Origin: Candidatus Poribacteria bacterium
GTDB taxonomy: Bacteria > Poribacteria > WGA-4E > WGA-3G
Reading direction: 5' to 3'
DNA length: 63,203 nt
Assembly: GCA_003635185.1 (NCBI GenBank)
Contig: PYJA01000089.1
Coordinates: forward strand, 1 to 63,203
Below, in pieces: positions 45,945-54,400 of the stretch. Position 1 is the stretch's first letter, and every line of letters begins with the position of its first letter. The notes beneath the pieces are model-generated. The model was not told the origin of the DNA, ran no database searches, and worked only from the letters and a program-made list of their open reading frames with translations. A program made the position numbers and the translations under genes.

Positions 45945-47304
45945 CTATAATCCCTTCTCCCCAACGTTCCTGATCTTTTGCAATAATTGATCTGACCTTT
46001 TCAGCAAGCTCTGTCAAAGCTTCTCTTGGTGTCTGCTTTTCTGTAACAGCATTGAAAATCGCATCATTCAGCAAATCCGCCGCTTCAGACCAATACGGAT
46101 TCTGATAGCGCGGTGGTAAATCAGGCGCAAGTTCAATAAACAATTCGCCAAGCGGTTGTCCGCCTAAGTAAGCGTCCGGTTCTTTATAAATTGGGGCATC
46201 CCATGCATCTTTGAGCGGCGGAATAATCCGTGTCGTTTCGTAACGGTTAATCAATCCTGCTTTATCAAAATAGGCGAATTTCAGTAGTTCCCATGCCAAG
46301 TCTGGATTTTTGCACTGCTTTGTAATACCGATCATTGTACCGCCGCGTGTTGTGGTGCGTCTACTACCTACTTCCCACGCTGGCATACCGATAGCCTTCC
46401 ACTTGCCAGCCATCTGCGGCACCTGACTTTTGAGGATACCGACATACCAATCTGGTGCAAGCACAGAAAGTATTTTACCGTCCTGCATCGCAGCAAAGTT
46501 GCTCGGATCGCCATGCCATGTCCCATAAACCGGCGTAGCGATCTTATGTTCATTAAACAGTGATGTAAAAAACGCTAAGGTTTCAATCGCAATTTCGTTA
46601 TCAATAACAACGTTTCCGTCGACATCAAAAAATCCACCACCTCTTTGCAGTAGTAGGTTAAAATAGTCGCTTTCTGTTTTGTTATCTAACACAATCGCAT
46701 ATTGGTCAATCTTGCCGTCACCATCAAGATCACGGGTGGCTTTCTTTCCTGCATTAATGAAGTCATCCCACGTTTCAATCTCGGTCATCTCAACACCCGC
46801 GGCTTTAAAAAGATCATCTAGATATAACAGGACTACGGGATGTAAGTCATGCGGAATTCCAAAAATTTTCCCACGATAAGACCAGGGTGTAAGACGACTA
46901 ACAACCAATTTTTCCATCCACCCTTCACTTTCTAAACGGGGACGCAGGTCAACAAAACCTATTTCGTCAATTGCCCCTTTTAAGAATCTACCAATAGGTG
47001 TTATTTCAACTTCAACAACGTCCGGTGCACCGAAGCCAGAAAGCAGGGCAGCGAGGAGTTTATCGTACATCGTGCCGCCATAATTAATCAGTTTCACATT
47101 CACATCCGGATGCTGTGCTTCAAAAATTGGTATGCGTGCTTGGTATTCTTCATAATGCGTATTGGCAAAAATCCAAAATTCCAGATTCTCACCTTTTTCT
47201 TCGGCAGGCGCAAAAATGAAGAAGCAAGAAATCAGAAAAAGCACCAACATGACCATCGGTCCCTTGCCGAGTGGAAAGCTCTCTAAATCATAAGGAATAC
47301 GCAT
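45925..47304 (-). CDS. Sugar ABC transporter substrate-binding protein
   Basis: 459-residue extracellular solute-binding protein of the maltose/glycerol-phosphate group, with an N-terminal membrane-targeting segment (about 14-32). LEFWIFANTHYEEYQARIPIFE, shown as WIFANTHYEEYQARIPIFE (about 43-61), is the usual opening. A calcium-like loop (DLDGDGKIDQY, about 192-202) is a common family feature. The ligand is probably an oligosaccharide. It leads the permease and hisA. Confidence 0.94.
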   Translation of the reverse strand: MRIPYDLESFPLGKGPMVMLVLFLISCFFIFAPAEEKGENLEFWIFANTHYEEYQARIPIFEAQHPDVNVKLINYGGTMYDKLLAALLSGFGAPDVVEVEITPIGRFLKGAIDEIGFVDLRPRLESEGWMEKLVVSRLTPWSYRGKIFGIPHDLHPVVLLYLDDLFKAAGVEMTEIETWDDFINAGKKATRDLDGDGKIDQYAIVLDNKTESDYFNLLLQRGGGFFDVDGNVVIDNEIAIETLAFFTSLFNEHKIATPVYGTWHGDPSNFAAMQDGKILSVLAPDWYVGILKSQVPQMAGKWKAIGMPAWEVGSRRTTTRGGTMIGITKQCKNPDLAWELLKFAYFDKAGLINRYETTRIIPPLKDAWDAPIYKEPDAYLGGQPLGELFIELAPDLPPRYQNPYWSEAADLLNDAIFNAVTEKQTPREALTELAEKVRSIIAKDQERWGEGIIDEFGTE

Positions 47305-47340
47305 AAACGCCTCTAAAATAAATCTGGCTGATTTGGAATT

Positions 47341-47381
47341 GTCAAATTTGACTTGACATTTTCAAATTTAACTATTAAAAT
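47341..47381 (+). promoter_or_regulatory. Promoter of the FmdB-type gene with a 12-bp palindrome
   Basis: TTGACA (47353-47358), 17 bp, TAAAAT (47376-47381). Just upstream GTCAAATTTGAC (47341-47352) is a perfect palindrome. On the minus strand it contains a TTGACA that could serve the divergent sugar-binding-protein gene (start 47304). Confidence 0.55.
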
Positions 47382-47435
47382 TTATCAAATCATGTGCATT
47401 TTATCAACTAAGAAATGAATGGAGGAAATTTCTAT

Positions 47436-47753
47436 ATGCCTACGTACGAATATAAGTGTCTTGAGTGTGATATTCAGTTTGAAAAATTTCAAGGTATTAC
47501 AGCACCACCGCTTGAAGAATGCCCTGAGTGTAACGGTAAAGTTAAACGGCTTATCGGAGCAGGTGCAGGATTGATTTTCAAAGGCTCTGGCTTCTATACT
47601 ACAGACTACCGGAGTGAAGGATACAAAAAATCCGCTGAAAAAGATAAAAACGCATCGTCAGACAAAAGCGATAAAAGCAAAAATAACGACAAAAAAGAGA
47701 AGAAAACTGACACAAGCAGCGAATCAAAGACCAAGTCCAGTGACTCTGACTAA
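47436..47753 (+). CDS. FmdB-family zinc ribbon protein
   Basis: 105 residues from the ATG at 47436 with GGAGGA upstream; 47415 would add seven unlikely residues. MPTYEYKCLECDIQFEKFQG and ECPECNG give the two C-x-x-C pairs of the zinc ribbon. The C-terminal half is a run of K, S and D, probably disordered. Members are thought to be regulators of small-molecule genes, but this is poorly established. Confidence 0.92.
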   Translation: MPTYEYKCLECDIQFEKFQGITAPPLEECPECNGKVKRLIGAGAGLIFKGSGFYTTDYRSEGYKKSAEKDKNASSDKSDKSKNNDKKEKKTDTSSESKTKSSDSD

Positions 47754-47799
47754 AAAGACACAATGCAGACTGGTTCAGGTTTGATTTTTAGGAGACGTT

Positions 47800-48741
47800 T
47801 TGCACAATCACAGCCACCAACATCACTATGAGGAAGGAGATGCACATAGTCATCAGACACACCTGCAGAAAAAATTTAAGATTGCAGTAGTTGTTACGTT
47901 TCTTGTCTTCCTTGGAGAACTTATCGGAGGAATTTGGTCAGGAAGCCTTGCGTTACTAAGCGATGCTGCGCATGTGATGTCGGATGTGCTGTCACTTCTA
48001 ATCAGTTGGCTGGCAATTTATCTATCAACTCGCCCTGCCACAGCATCCCGCACTTTTGGGTATCATCGTGCTGAGGTTTTCGCAGCGTTCCTCAACGGTG
48101 TATCACTTATCGCAATCTCCGGTTGGATTTTTTACGAAGCATACCACAGATATATTTCACCTACAGAAATTAAGGTGACTGCTATGTTTATTGTGGCATG
48201 TCTCGGCTTTGTTGCGAACCTGTTTATTTTATGGCAACTGCATGGTGAAAGTCATGGCAACCTCAATGTGCGGAGCGCGGTGCTGCATGTAATAGGGGAT
48301 ACGCTCTCCTCTGTTGCTGTTGTCATAGGTGGTGTGATTATCCTTTGGAAAGGATGGTACCCGATTGATGCGATCCTCAGTTTCCTTATCGGCGGGATTA
48401 TTCTTTTTGGTGCTGTTAACGTAACGAGGGAAGCGGTGCATATCCTGCTTGAAAACTCACCCCGTAATGCTGACGCGCATACCGTGGCAAAACATCTCTG
48501 CGATTTAGATGCCGTCAAGGATGTGCATGACATGCACATTTGGTCATTATGTTCCAATTATAGTGCCTTGAGCGCACACGTAGTCATTCACGAAAACACA
48601 CCCTTGCCGCATGATGAGATTCTGAAACAGATTAATGCCGAATTGCAACAACGTTTCGGCATCAACCATACAACCCTTCAACTTGAACAGGTTGCATGTA
48701 CACAAGCAGGCAATCTGCTATGCAACGCACAACATTCCTAA
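47800..48741 (+). CDS. CDF-family zinc/cadmium exporter (CzcD/ZitB type)
   Basis: 313 residues from a TTG with AGGAGAC upstream. The histidine-rich start (MHNHSHQHHYEEGDAHSHQ) is a metal-binding tail. Six membrane helices carry the two zinc-site motifs, DAAHVMSD (about 62-69) and HVIGDTLSS (about 163-171), giving the H-x-x-x-D pairs. A cytoplasmic ferredoxin-like domain (DVHDMHIWSL, near 244) ends it. Exports zinc or cadmium by proton exchange. Confidence 0.96.
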   Translation: MHNHSHQHHYEEGDAHSHQTHLQKKFKIAVVVTFLVFLGELIGGIWSGSLALLSDAAHVMSDVLSLLISWLAIYLSTRPATASRTFGYHRAEVFAAFLNGVSLIAISGWIFYEAYHRYISPTEIKVTAMFIVACLGFVANLFILWQLHGESHGNLNVRSAVLHVIGDTLSSVAVVIGGVIILWKGWYPIDAILSFLIGGIILFGAVNVTREAVHILLENSPRNADAHTVAKHLCDLDAVKDVHDMHIWSLCSNYSALSAHVVIHENTPLPHDEILKQINAELQQRFGINHTTLQLEQVACTQAGNLLCNAQHS

Positions 48742-48743
48742 CT

Positions 48744-49325
48744 TTACCCGTGTTCTTCTTTTAAACGGTGTGCTTTCCGAATCAGAGAGGTATCTTTTGA
48801 AAACCTCTGTGTCGCCCTGACGAGTCCATCTACATGCGATACCATATCCCGCTCAACCTGCACAATACGGTTCATCAGGTAAGGTTGGTTGCTCTCTCGA
48901 ATTGCTTTTCTTATGATAGAAAGCAGATACATATAAATAGTATCTGCCTCACTTCCTTCAATAGCGATTGCTATTTCAAACGCCTCGTCTAATGTAATTC
49001 TTCCACTTTCTACCTTCGATTCGTGAGCATCCAGAGCATCTGTAATCTCTTGAATGGAAATATCGGGTAGGGGGGCTATCGGTGAGGCAGATTTTTCGGT
49101 GTCTTCAGTAGAAGATATAGGCGTGTCAATTCCGAATGCCTCTACACACAAAGCGCGTCCGAAATCCACAAGAATATAGTGTTGCCACTCCTCGGTGCTC
49201 ATCTTTTCCCAAAATCGCGCTATCCGTTCATCAACATCCCCCAAAAGTAGCGCAAAAGATGCATATAATTTGGCTTGCCGCAGTTCAAGGTCTCGGCAAA
49301 TATCAAAAAGTTTTTCTAATGTCAA
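48744..49325 (-). CDS. Ferritin-like/rubrerythrin-like protein
   Basis: 193 residues from the preferred TTG at 49325, which has CAAGGAG; a GTG at 49382 would add 19 residues and overlap the next gene. Helices carry E (CRDLELRQAKLYASF), E-x-x-H (STEEWQHYILVDF) and, later, E residues (AFEIAIAIEGSEADTIY), the pattern of a di-iron four-helix bundle. Iron binding is inferred. No rubredoxin domain follows. Confidence 0.7.
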   Translation of the reverse strand: MTLEKLFDICRDLELRQAKLYASFALLLGDVDERIARFWEKMSTEEWQHYILVDFGRALCVEAFGIDTPISSTEDTEKSASPIAPLPDISIQEITDALDAHESKVESGRITLDEAFEIAIAIEGSEADTIYMYLLSIIRKAIRESNQPYLMNRIVQVERDMVSHVDGLVRATQRFSKDTSLIRKAHRLKEEHG

Positions 49326-49372
49326 TTTTTCTCCTTGTATTGGTGTGATGCGATAATCTGAAGTCCGTTCCT

Positions 49373-50473
49373 TTAATTCCACTCAATATCATCAAGAGTT
49401 GTTGCTGTTGCGACCTGTTCTAAAAGAGCGTCAAGACGGGTGGGGCTTCGCATCCTTGAGATTTTATGGATAACCGGACCGGGAACAGTGCCGATGCGTA
49501 GATCAAGCAGTTTTAAGAGAAACTCCCGTTTGGCTTGTATCTGTCCGCGTTTTTCACCGCGTTTTTCACCGCGTTTTTCACCGCGTTTTTCACCGCGTTT
49601 CTCACTTCGTTGTATAAGAGCTTCTGCACCTGTCATGATGATGTTTTCTACCTCCTTATCATGAGTTTGAGATTGTATAAGTTGCCTCAATTGTGCTTGT
49701 TCCGCTTCGGGGCGTTTAAAAAACACAAGAAAATATAAATATAGTAGCGCGTGGTTGTATAGGTCAGGATTTTCAGATGCTAACGCCTCCAAATGTGTAA
49801 GTGCCGCTGACAATGCCGCTTGCATTGATGTTTCATCTGCGTTTTCTTGTCGCAATACTGTCATTAACCATCCGAAAGGGTGATCAACTTCAGTAAACTT
49901 ATCTATGTCTTCACCCTTCACGCTAAGAAAGAGTGTCTCAAAAGTTGGGACAAAGGATGCCATCAACGCGGGTATATCCATCGCTGCGGAAAGAGAAATC
50001 GGGACCTCCCACCGTTGCGTCCCCGTATAAAAGACAATCGGGAGGATGGGACGCAAACGCCACTCCCTTATCGGAACTTTAGCATTTTTTTGCTCCATCA
50101 GTTGCCCGTGCCATATTTGGCACATATAAGACAACACCCGGTATCCCATCAAATGGTCAACGGTAGACTGATGCTCTATGAGGATATAGATAGTGAGTTC
50201 GCCATCTTCGGTTGTGTCCCGAAATGGCACAGTAAACACCATATCAGCCACTAAATCTCGCAACGTATCATCAACAATACTTCTGTTTTCTATCCTTGCC
50301 TGCATGAAGTCAAGCTGTTCTGCCAGTTCACTGGCAAGGATCAGGACTAACCCGTGTAAATGCTCCGTTTTTTTGAATAACCACCTTGCACTTTTGTCTG
50401 CAAAATGTCCTACTTTCGTATTAAATAAAGCGCGTATCTCTTCTAAATCTGCTATTTTGCTATCTGTTTGCAC
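49373..50473 (-). CDS. Rpn-family (YhgA-like) recombination-promoting nuclease
   Basis: 366 residues of the Rpn/YhgA-like group, with a PD-(D/E)xK nuclease core: DMVFTVPF, TIYILIEHQSTVDH (about 98-111) and LPIVFYTG. Known members promote RecA-independent recombination and are often annotated as transposases. Near the C-terminus is a tandem GEKR tract (about 294-313) made of five 12-bp units (49545-49604), a likely hot spot for length change. Confidence 0.85.
   Translation of the reverse strand: MQTDSKIADLEEIRALFNTKVGHFADKSARWLFKKTEHLHGLVLILASELAEQLDFMQARIENRSIVDDTLRDLVADMVFTVPFRDTTEDGELTIYILIEHQSTVDHLMGYRVLSYMCQIWHGQLMEQKNAKVPIREWRLRPILPIVFYTGTQRWEVPISLSAAMDIPALMASFVPTFETLFLSVKGEDIDKFTEVDHPFGWLMTVLRQENADETSMQAALSAALTHLEALASENPDLYNHALLYLYFLVFFKRPEAEQAQLRQLIQSQTHDKEVENIIMTGAEALIQRSEKRGEKRGEKRGEKRGEKRGQIQAKREFLLKLLDLRIGTVPGPVIHKISRMRSPTRLDALLEQVATATTLDDIEWN
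49545..49604 (-). repeat. Five 12-bp tandem repeats inside the Rpn-type gene
   Basis: The plus-strand unit CCGCGTTTTTCA is repeated five times, the last with one change. In frame it encodes repeated G-E-K-R. Copy number can vary without a frameshift. Confidence 0.85.
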
Positions 50474-50556
50474 TATACCTCCAAGACCATTTCTTCATTG
50501 TATAGATTAACATTAATCGGATAAGGTGTCAATAATGGGAATTCCTTAAAACTATT

Positions 50557-50705
50557 AGGACTTACGCAGTTTCTCTTAAAGTCCCCTTGATAAGGGGATT
50601 TAGGGGGCGGGCCCCATAGCGATAGCGTATGGGGAGATAAATCACTGAAATAACGGCTTTTTAACCCCCCTAACCCCTCTTATCAAGGGGGAATGCGTAA
50701 ATCCT
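50557..50705. repeat. 149-bp inverted-repeat element
   Basis: The ends AGGACTTACGCA (50557-50568) and TGCGTAAATCCT (50694-50705) pair in 11 of 12 positions. Inside, CCCCTTGATAAGGGG-type arms on both sides pair as well. No coding capacity. It lies between the Rpn-type and Gfo/Idh/MocA genes, touching the end of the latter. Confidence 0.7.
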
Positions 50706-50707
50706 GA

Positions 50708-51745
50708 CTACGTTTGTAATGGTAATGAAACCGCCGCACCAGAAGACATACTCCGTGTCACTGCTTCCGTAAACTCCATATACTTAACCCCGGTGTCAAA
50801 ATCGGTCCGTGTGATAACCTCCTGACCACGGATAGCATTCACAAATTCCTCTTCCACTCGCCATTCACCTTCTTCCTCAGCGGGAATATCAATCTCTTTC
50901 AGTTCATCATCTGCTTTTTGCCCACCGTCCAGTTTATTTCCTGAAAATCGTAAAGTTCCTTGACTACCGAAAATAAAGACTTCAGGCACACCTGCCAACC
51001 CTGTCACAGCAGAGATTTGCATGTGGAGTTGTGCCCCGCAAGCAAGCTCACCAACAACATCAACATGTTCAGGAATTCGGACCGCCCGCATCACACCGTC
51101 GGCATCAGGACGCATTTTGACAAACGTTTTCCCCATCGCCATAATTTTTGTCGCTTCTCCGACCCAGCGCATCAATGCCTCATACCAAATGCCCATGCTC
51201 ATAATGTTCATGCCACTGAGGTCAAAATCCTGTCGCCACTGCAGCGGTGCCTCGCTATCCAGAAACGCGCCGCCTGCACGCACTTCAACGGCAAGCACGT
51301 CTCCGATATATCCTTCGGCAATCAGACGTTTGATTGTGTTATCCACTCGGAGCGTCATCGGTGAAGGAACAATCTGCGCGGTCAATCGTGATTTCCGACG
51401 TGCCATCATACGCATTGCGTGTGTCTCACGGGCATTCATCGCCATGCGCGCTTCACACATCACATGCTTATTTGCTATCAGTGCTGACACAGTTGCACGG
51501 CAGTGCATATAGGGCCATGTCCCGATGACGATCGCATTCGTCTCTTTATCGTCAATTGCGTCCTGCCAATTGTCGTAGACTTTAGGGATTCCAAACTCGT
51601 GTGCTACCCGTTGTGATGATTCTCGACTCCGATTACAAACGCCAATAATCTCAACGTCTTCAATTGCTTGTAGTCCTGGGATATGTCGTGATGTTGTGTT
51701 TCTGCCTGCACCGATGATGCCGACTCGGACTGTTTCTGATGCCAC
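50708..51745 (-). CDS. Gfo/Idh/MocA-family oxidoreductase (second)
   Basis: 345-residue NAD(P)-dependent dehydrogenase. The Rossmann motif VGIIGAGRNTTSRHIPGLQ is at about 8-26. Where the family has E-K-P it has CEARMAMN (about 97-104), so the active-site lysine is replaced, and the chemistry may differ from the 9855-10895 enzyme. Its own strong promoter with an operator-like palindrome lies upstream. Confidence 0.92.
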   Translation of the reverse strand: MASETVRVGIIGAGRNTTSRHIPGLQAIEDVEIIGVCNRSRESSQRVAHEFGIPKVYDNWQDAIDDKETNAIVIGTWPYMHCRATVSALIANKHVMCEARMAMNARETHAMRMMARRKSRLTAQIVPSPMTLRVDNTIKRLIAEGYIGDVLAVEVRAGGAFLDSEAPLQWRQDFDLSGMNIMSMGIWYEALMRWVGEATKIMAMGKTFVKMRPDADGVMRAVRIPEHVDVVGELACGAQLHMQISAVTGLAGVPEVFIFGSQGTLRFSGNKLDGGQKADDELKEIDIPAEEEGEWRVEEEFVNAIRGQEVITRTDFDTGVKYMEFTEAVTRSMSSGAAVSLPLQT

Positions 51746-51774
51746 GCCTTTGCTCCTCCACCTTTTGTGTTGTA

Positions 51775-51809
51775 ATTTTGATTTTATCAGAAAATCAAAA
51801 TCATGTCAA
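51775..51809 (-). promoter_or_regulatory. Promoter and 11-bp palindrome upstream of the Gfo/Idh/MocA gene
   Basis: On the minus strand TTGACA (51809-51804), 17 bp, TAAAAT (51786-51781). ATTTTGATTTT-ATCAG-AAAATCAAAAT (51775-51801) is a perfect inverted repeat covering the spacer and -10, as a repressor site would. Confidence 0.65.
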
Positions 51810-52261
51810 GCGTAATGATTTAGGAAGCGTGTCACGTTATCGTGATATGTTTTATTTTTTTACTGAACTTATAGCGAGTAAGAGCTAAGAACTCAATGTA
51901 AATAGACATCTAAAGTGGAAAGAATAGGACATAAAGTATCCCTTTTCTTTCCCTATTGGACAACATCCTTATGTTTTACTCAATATAAGTTCCATAAAAA
52001 AGCAAGAAATGCAAGTACGGCCGGGCCCTTCTGCCTGAATCGCGGATTTATCAGATTACGCGGATTTTTGGGGTTCTGTGTAATGACATTTTGTAACCTG
52101 CGTTGTGCCTGATCCTAATTTTGAATCAGAAAAAATGTCCCTGCATTCAGATTGGGTTTGTTGAACGTTGTTTAAAATCCGCGTAATCTGTGTAATCCGC
52201 TAAATCCGCGATTCAGACACACATGCAAAAAACTTTATACACCCCTTTATTGCCTAAGACA
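51810..52261. other. Intergenic region with a palindromic repeat
   Basis: No gene seen. Its main content is the inverted repeat at 52035-52216. The antiporter gene ends at 52262, so terminators of neither gene were recognised. Confidence 0.5.
52035..52216. repeat. 182-bp inverted repeat (CTGAATCGCGGATTTA type)
   Basis: CTGAATCGCGGATTTA followed by ATCAGATTACGCGGATTTT (from 52035) pairs with AAAATCCGCGTAATCTGTG and TAAATCCGCGATTCAG (to 52216). The short unit AATCCGCGTAATC recurs within the arms. Probably a dispersed non-coding element. Confidence 0.65.
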
Positions 52262-53299
52262 CTAATGCATATCTATAGAAAATATATAGCTGAGAATTGT
52301 CACTAAAACATAAGTTCCGACCAATACGACCCCAAACGGCCGTTTCAATTGACTGCCCGACACGAATATCCCAATGCGAAAGACAATTAAAATAAATACC
52401 ATGGCTGGAAACAGGAATTGGAAAAATTTTCCAGATGCTTGTAAACCGGCTGGCGTTGCAGCAGCCGAAACGCCAGCAACAAAGAGAACATTCAGAATAT
52501 CTGCACCTATGATGTTTCCGACTGCCAACTCACCATGTCCACGTCGAACTGCTGTTATCGCTGTTACAAGTTCTGGTAGCGATGTGCCAAAAGCGACAAG
52601 TGTTGCTGCAATGATTTCCTCTGGCACGTTAAACCTAATTGCAAGGGTCTTCACAGTTGGAATGAGGATTTGTGCGGAAATAACAACGATTGCAATTGAC
52701 CCAATGAGTTTAAGAAGTGTAATAAATGTACTAGATCCCTGCGGTTCTGTTTCTGCATCGTGTTCGGAGGTAGATGTTATTGATCCTGCCCATCGGATGG
52801 ACTGCCACACATATAATCCTAACAAAACAACAAAAACTATGCCTATGTATTGATAGAGCGTCCCGCCTTGACTAAAGACTTTTGCAGGAGATGACCATGG
52901 GAAACATGCCAGTACCATGAGTATTCCAGCACTAACCTGAACATTGGACAACCGTGATGCTAACTGACGATTAAAAGATAATGGTGCAATTAACGATGCT
53001 AAACCGAGAATAAGTCCTGTATCACAAATAATTGAACCGACTGCGTTTCCGAGTGCCAGTCCCGGTTCTCCTTTGATAGCAGACAGCACGGAAACCGCTG
53101 CTTCTGGTGTTGTTGTGCCGATGCTCACAATTGTTGCACCGATAACCGCTTTCCCTAAACCCCACCGAGTTGAAAGTACCACTGCTTCATCTACCAGCCA
53201 ATCTGCGCCTTTGCTGAGTGTGTAAAGCATCACCGCTATGATAAGAAAAAGGACTACACTGGGTAATCCTCCAATAAGATGTTCAATCCACTGTTCCAT
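52262..53299 (-). CDS. Sodium/calcium antiporter (CaCA family)
   Basis: 345 residues, about ten membrane helices, with both alpha repeats: ATIVSIGTTTPEAAVSVL (about 56-73) with GNAVGSIICDTGLILGLA, and ATLVAFGTSLPELVTAI (about 230-246) with GNIIGADILNVLFVAG. The glutamates in T-P-E and L-P-E are the ion ligands. It moves calcium against sodium or protons at the inner membrane. It is transcribed away from the Cmr operon and shares its operator region. Confidence 0.95.
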   Translation of the reverse strand: MEQWIEHLIGGLPSVVLFLIIAVMLYTLSKGADWLVDEAVVLSTRWGLGKAVIGATIVSIGTTTPEAAVSVLSAIKGEPGLALGNAVGSIICDTGLILGLASLIAPLSFNRQLASRLSNVQVSAGILMVLACFPWSSPAKVFSQGGTLYQYIGIVFVVLLGLYVWQSIRWAGSITSTSEHDAETEPQGSSTFITLLKLIGSIAIVVISAQILIPTVKTLAIRFNVPEEIIAATLVAFGTSLPELVTAITAVRRGHGELAVGNIIGADILNVLFVAGVSAAATPAGLQASGKFFQFLFPAMVFILIVFRIGIFVSGSQLKRPFGVVLVGTYVLVTILSYIFSIDMH

Positions 53300-53338
53300 T
53301 AACTATAAATGTTCCTTCCCATCTGATATTTTATGTAT

Positions 53339-53431
53339 AGATTATCACAGAGACTTGGCAAAGTCAAATCTTTTGATGCATCGATGCGATGCATCAAAAG
53401 ATTTGACAAAAAAGTGATGTTTTGGTAGTAT
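53339..53431. promoter_or_regulatory. Divergent promoters joined by a perfect 45-bp inverted repeat
   Basis: GTCAAATCTTTTGATGCATC + G (53363-53383), loop ATG, then its exact complement (53387-53407): 21-bp arms without mismatch. Plus strand: TTGACA (53403-53408), 17 bp, TAGTAT (53426-53431), for the Cmr operon. Minus strand: TTGACT (53367-53362), 17 bp, TAATCT (53344-53339), for the antiporter. Each -35 overlaps the outer end of one arm, so one protein bound to the repeat would block both. Confidence 0.75.
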
Positions 53432-53487
53432 TTATCTATAATGAATTTGCACATTTGCCCAACACCTTCATATATAAGGACTGCACA

Positions 53488-54390
53488 ATGAAAAAGACTG
53501 AGTTAAATCTTGAAACCGTGACACCGATGTTTCTTCATGGACATGACAACAAGATAGTGGAACTTCGTCCACCACCTTTCAAAGCACTGTTCCGCTATTG
53601 GTGGCGGACTGTGCAGGATTATGATACGGATACACTGCGGGAACAAGAAGCAGAGTTGTTTGGAAGTACAGATCGTAAGGCACCATTTTCAATCCGCATT
53701 TCAGGAACAACGAAATTGAATATTATCAGAGAAAAACCGTTACCGCATAAACCTGATAATGATAGACTCGGTTTTAAGATGGATGCCTATGAAGGTGGAC
53801 AATCATTTGGCCTACATCTTATAACAAAAAGTGAATCTGATACTTGTCAATATAAACAAATTGCAAAGCTAGGTTTTTTGCTCGGTGGTGTGGGCAATCG
53901 CTCACGGCGCGGATTCGGTTCAATTCGGGATACCTCGTGGAATTTTCTAGACGTTGACAGTCTGCGACAGGAAGTTTTATGTGCACTCAACGCTTTCAGG
54001 ACGAATGTTAGATTTAAGAAATACAAATTCCATATAATAAAAAATGGTAATACTAGGACTTTTAGAATGATTAAATCACAAAGACCTAACAATTCGCAAC
54101 CAAAATATCCTGTCATTCAGCGTATCTTTTTCGGTGAATTAACGAATGATGTTAACGAACTCTTAAAAAAGATCGGTAAGGCTACCTCTGTTGCGAAACG
54201 AAACAATGGAGATTATACCCTCGGAGATGGTGATCCACGCATGGCATCACCTGTTATCGTCGGGATACAGAAGATTAACAATCAATATTTACCAGTTGTC
54301 ACACAACTTTTGTCGCCTTATCCGAACAACCAAAACCCCGATAATTTTGAAGAAAAACAATTTAATTTTATTGAAGACATCATCAAATAG
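53488..54390 (+). CDS. cmr1: Type III-B CRISPR RAMP protein Cmr1
   Basis: 300 residues from the ATG at 53488 (AAGGA upstream); a frame from 53422 starts inside the promoter. Begins KTELNLETVTPMFLHG, then PPFKALFRYWWRTVQ and a glycine-rich stretch (GGVGNRSRRGFGS, about 132-144). Cmr1 caps the head of the Cmr RNA-targeting complex near the 3' end of the crRNA. Cas10 starts 10 bases later. Confidence 0.93.
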   Translation: MKKTELNLETVTPMFLHGHDNKIVELRPPPFKALFRYWWRTVQDYDTDTLREQEAELFGSTDRKAPFSIRISGTTKLNIIREKPLPHKPDNDRLGFKMDAYEGGQSFGLHLITKSESDTCQYKQIAKLGFLLGGVGNRSRRGFGSIRDTSWNFLDVDSLRQEVLCALNAFRTNVRFKKYKFHIIKNGNTRTFRMIKSQRPNNSQPKYPVIQRIFFGELTNDVNELLKKIGKATSVAKRNNGDYTLGDGDPRMASPVIVGIQKINNQYLPVVTQLLSPYPNNQNPDNFEEKQFNFIEDIIK

Positions 54391-54400
54391 GAGATTCTCC

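Noticed and set aside
52374-52853. 159-codon plus-strand frame opposite the antiporter
   Set aside because: The antiporter on the minus strand has clear family motifs across this whole stretch.
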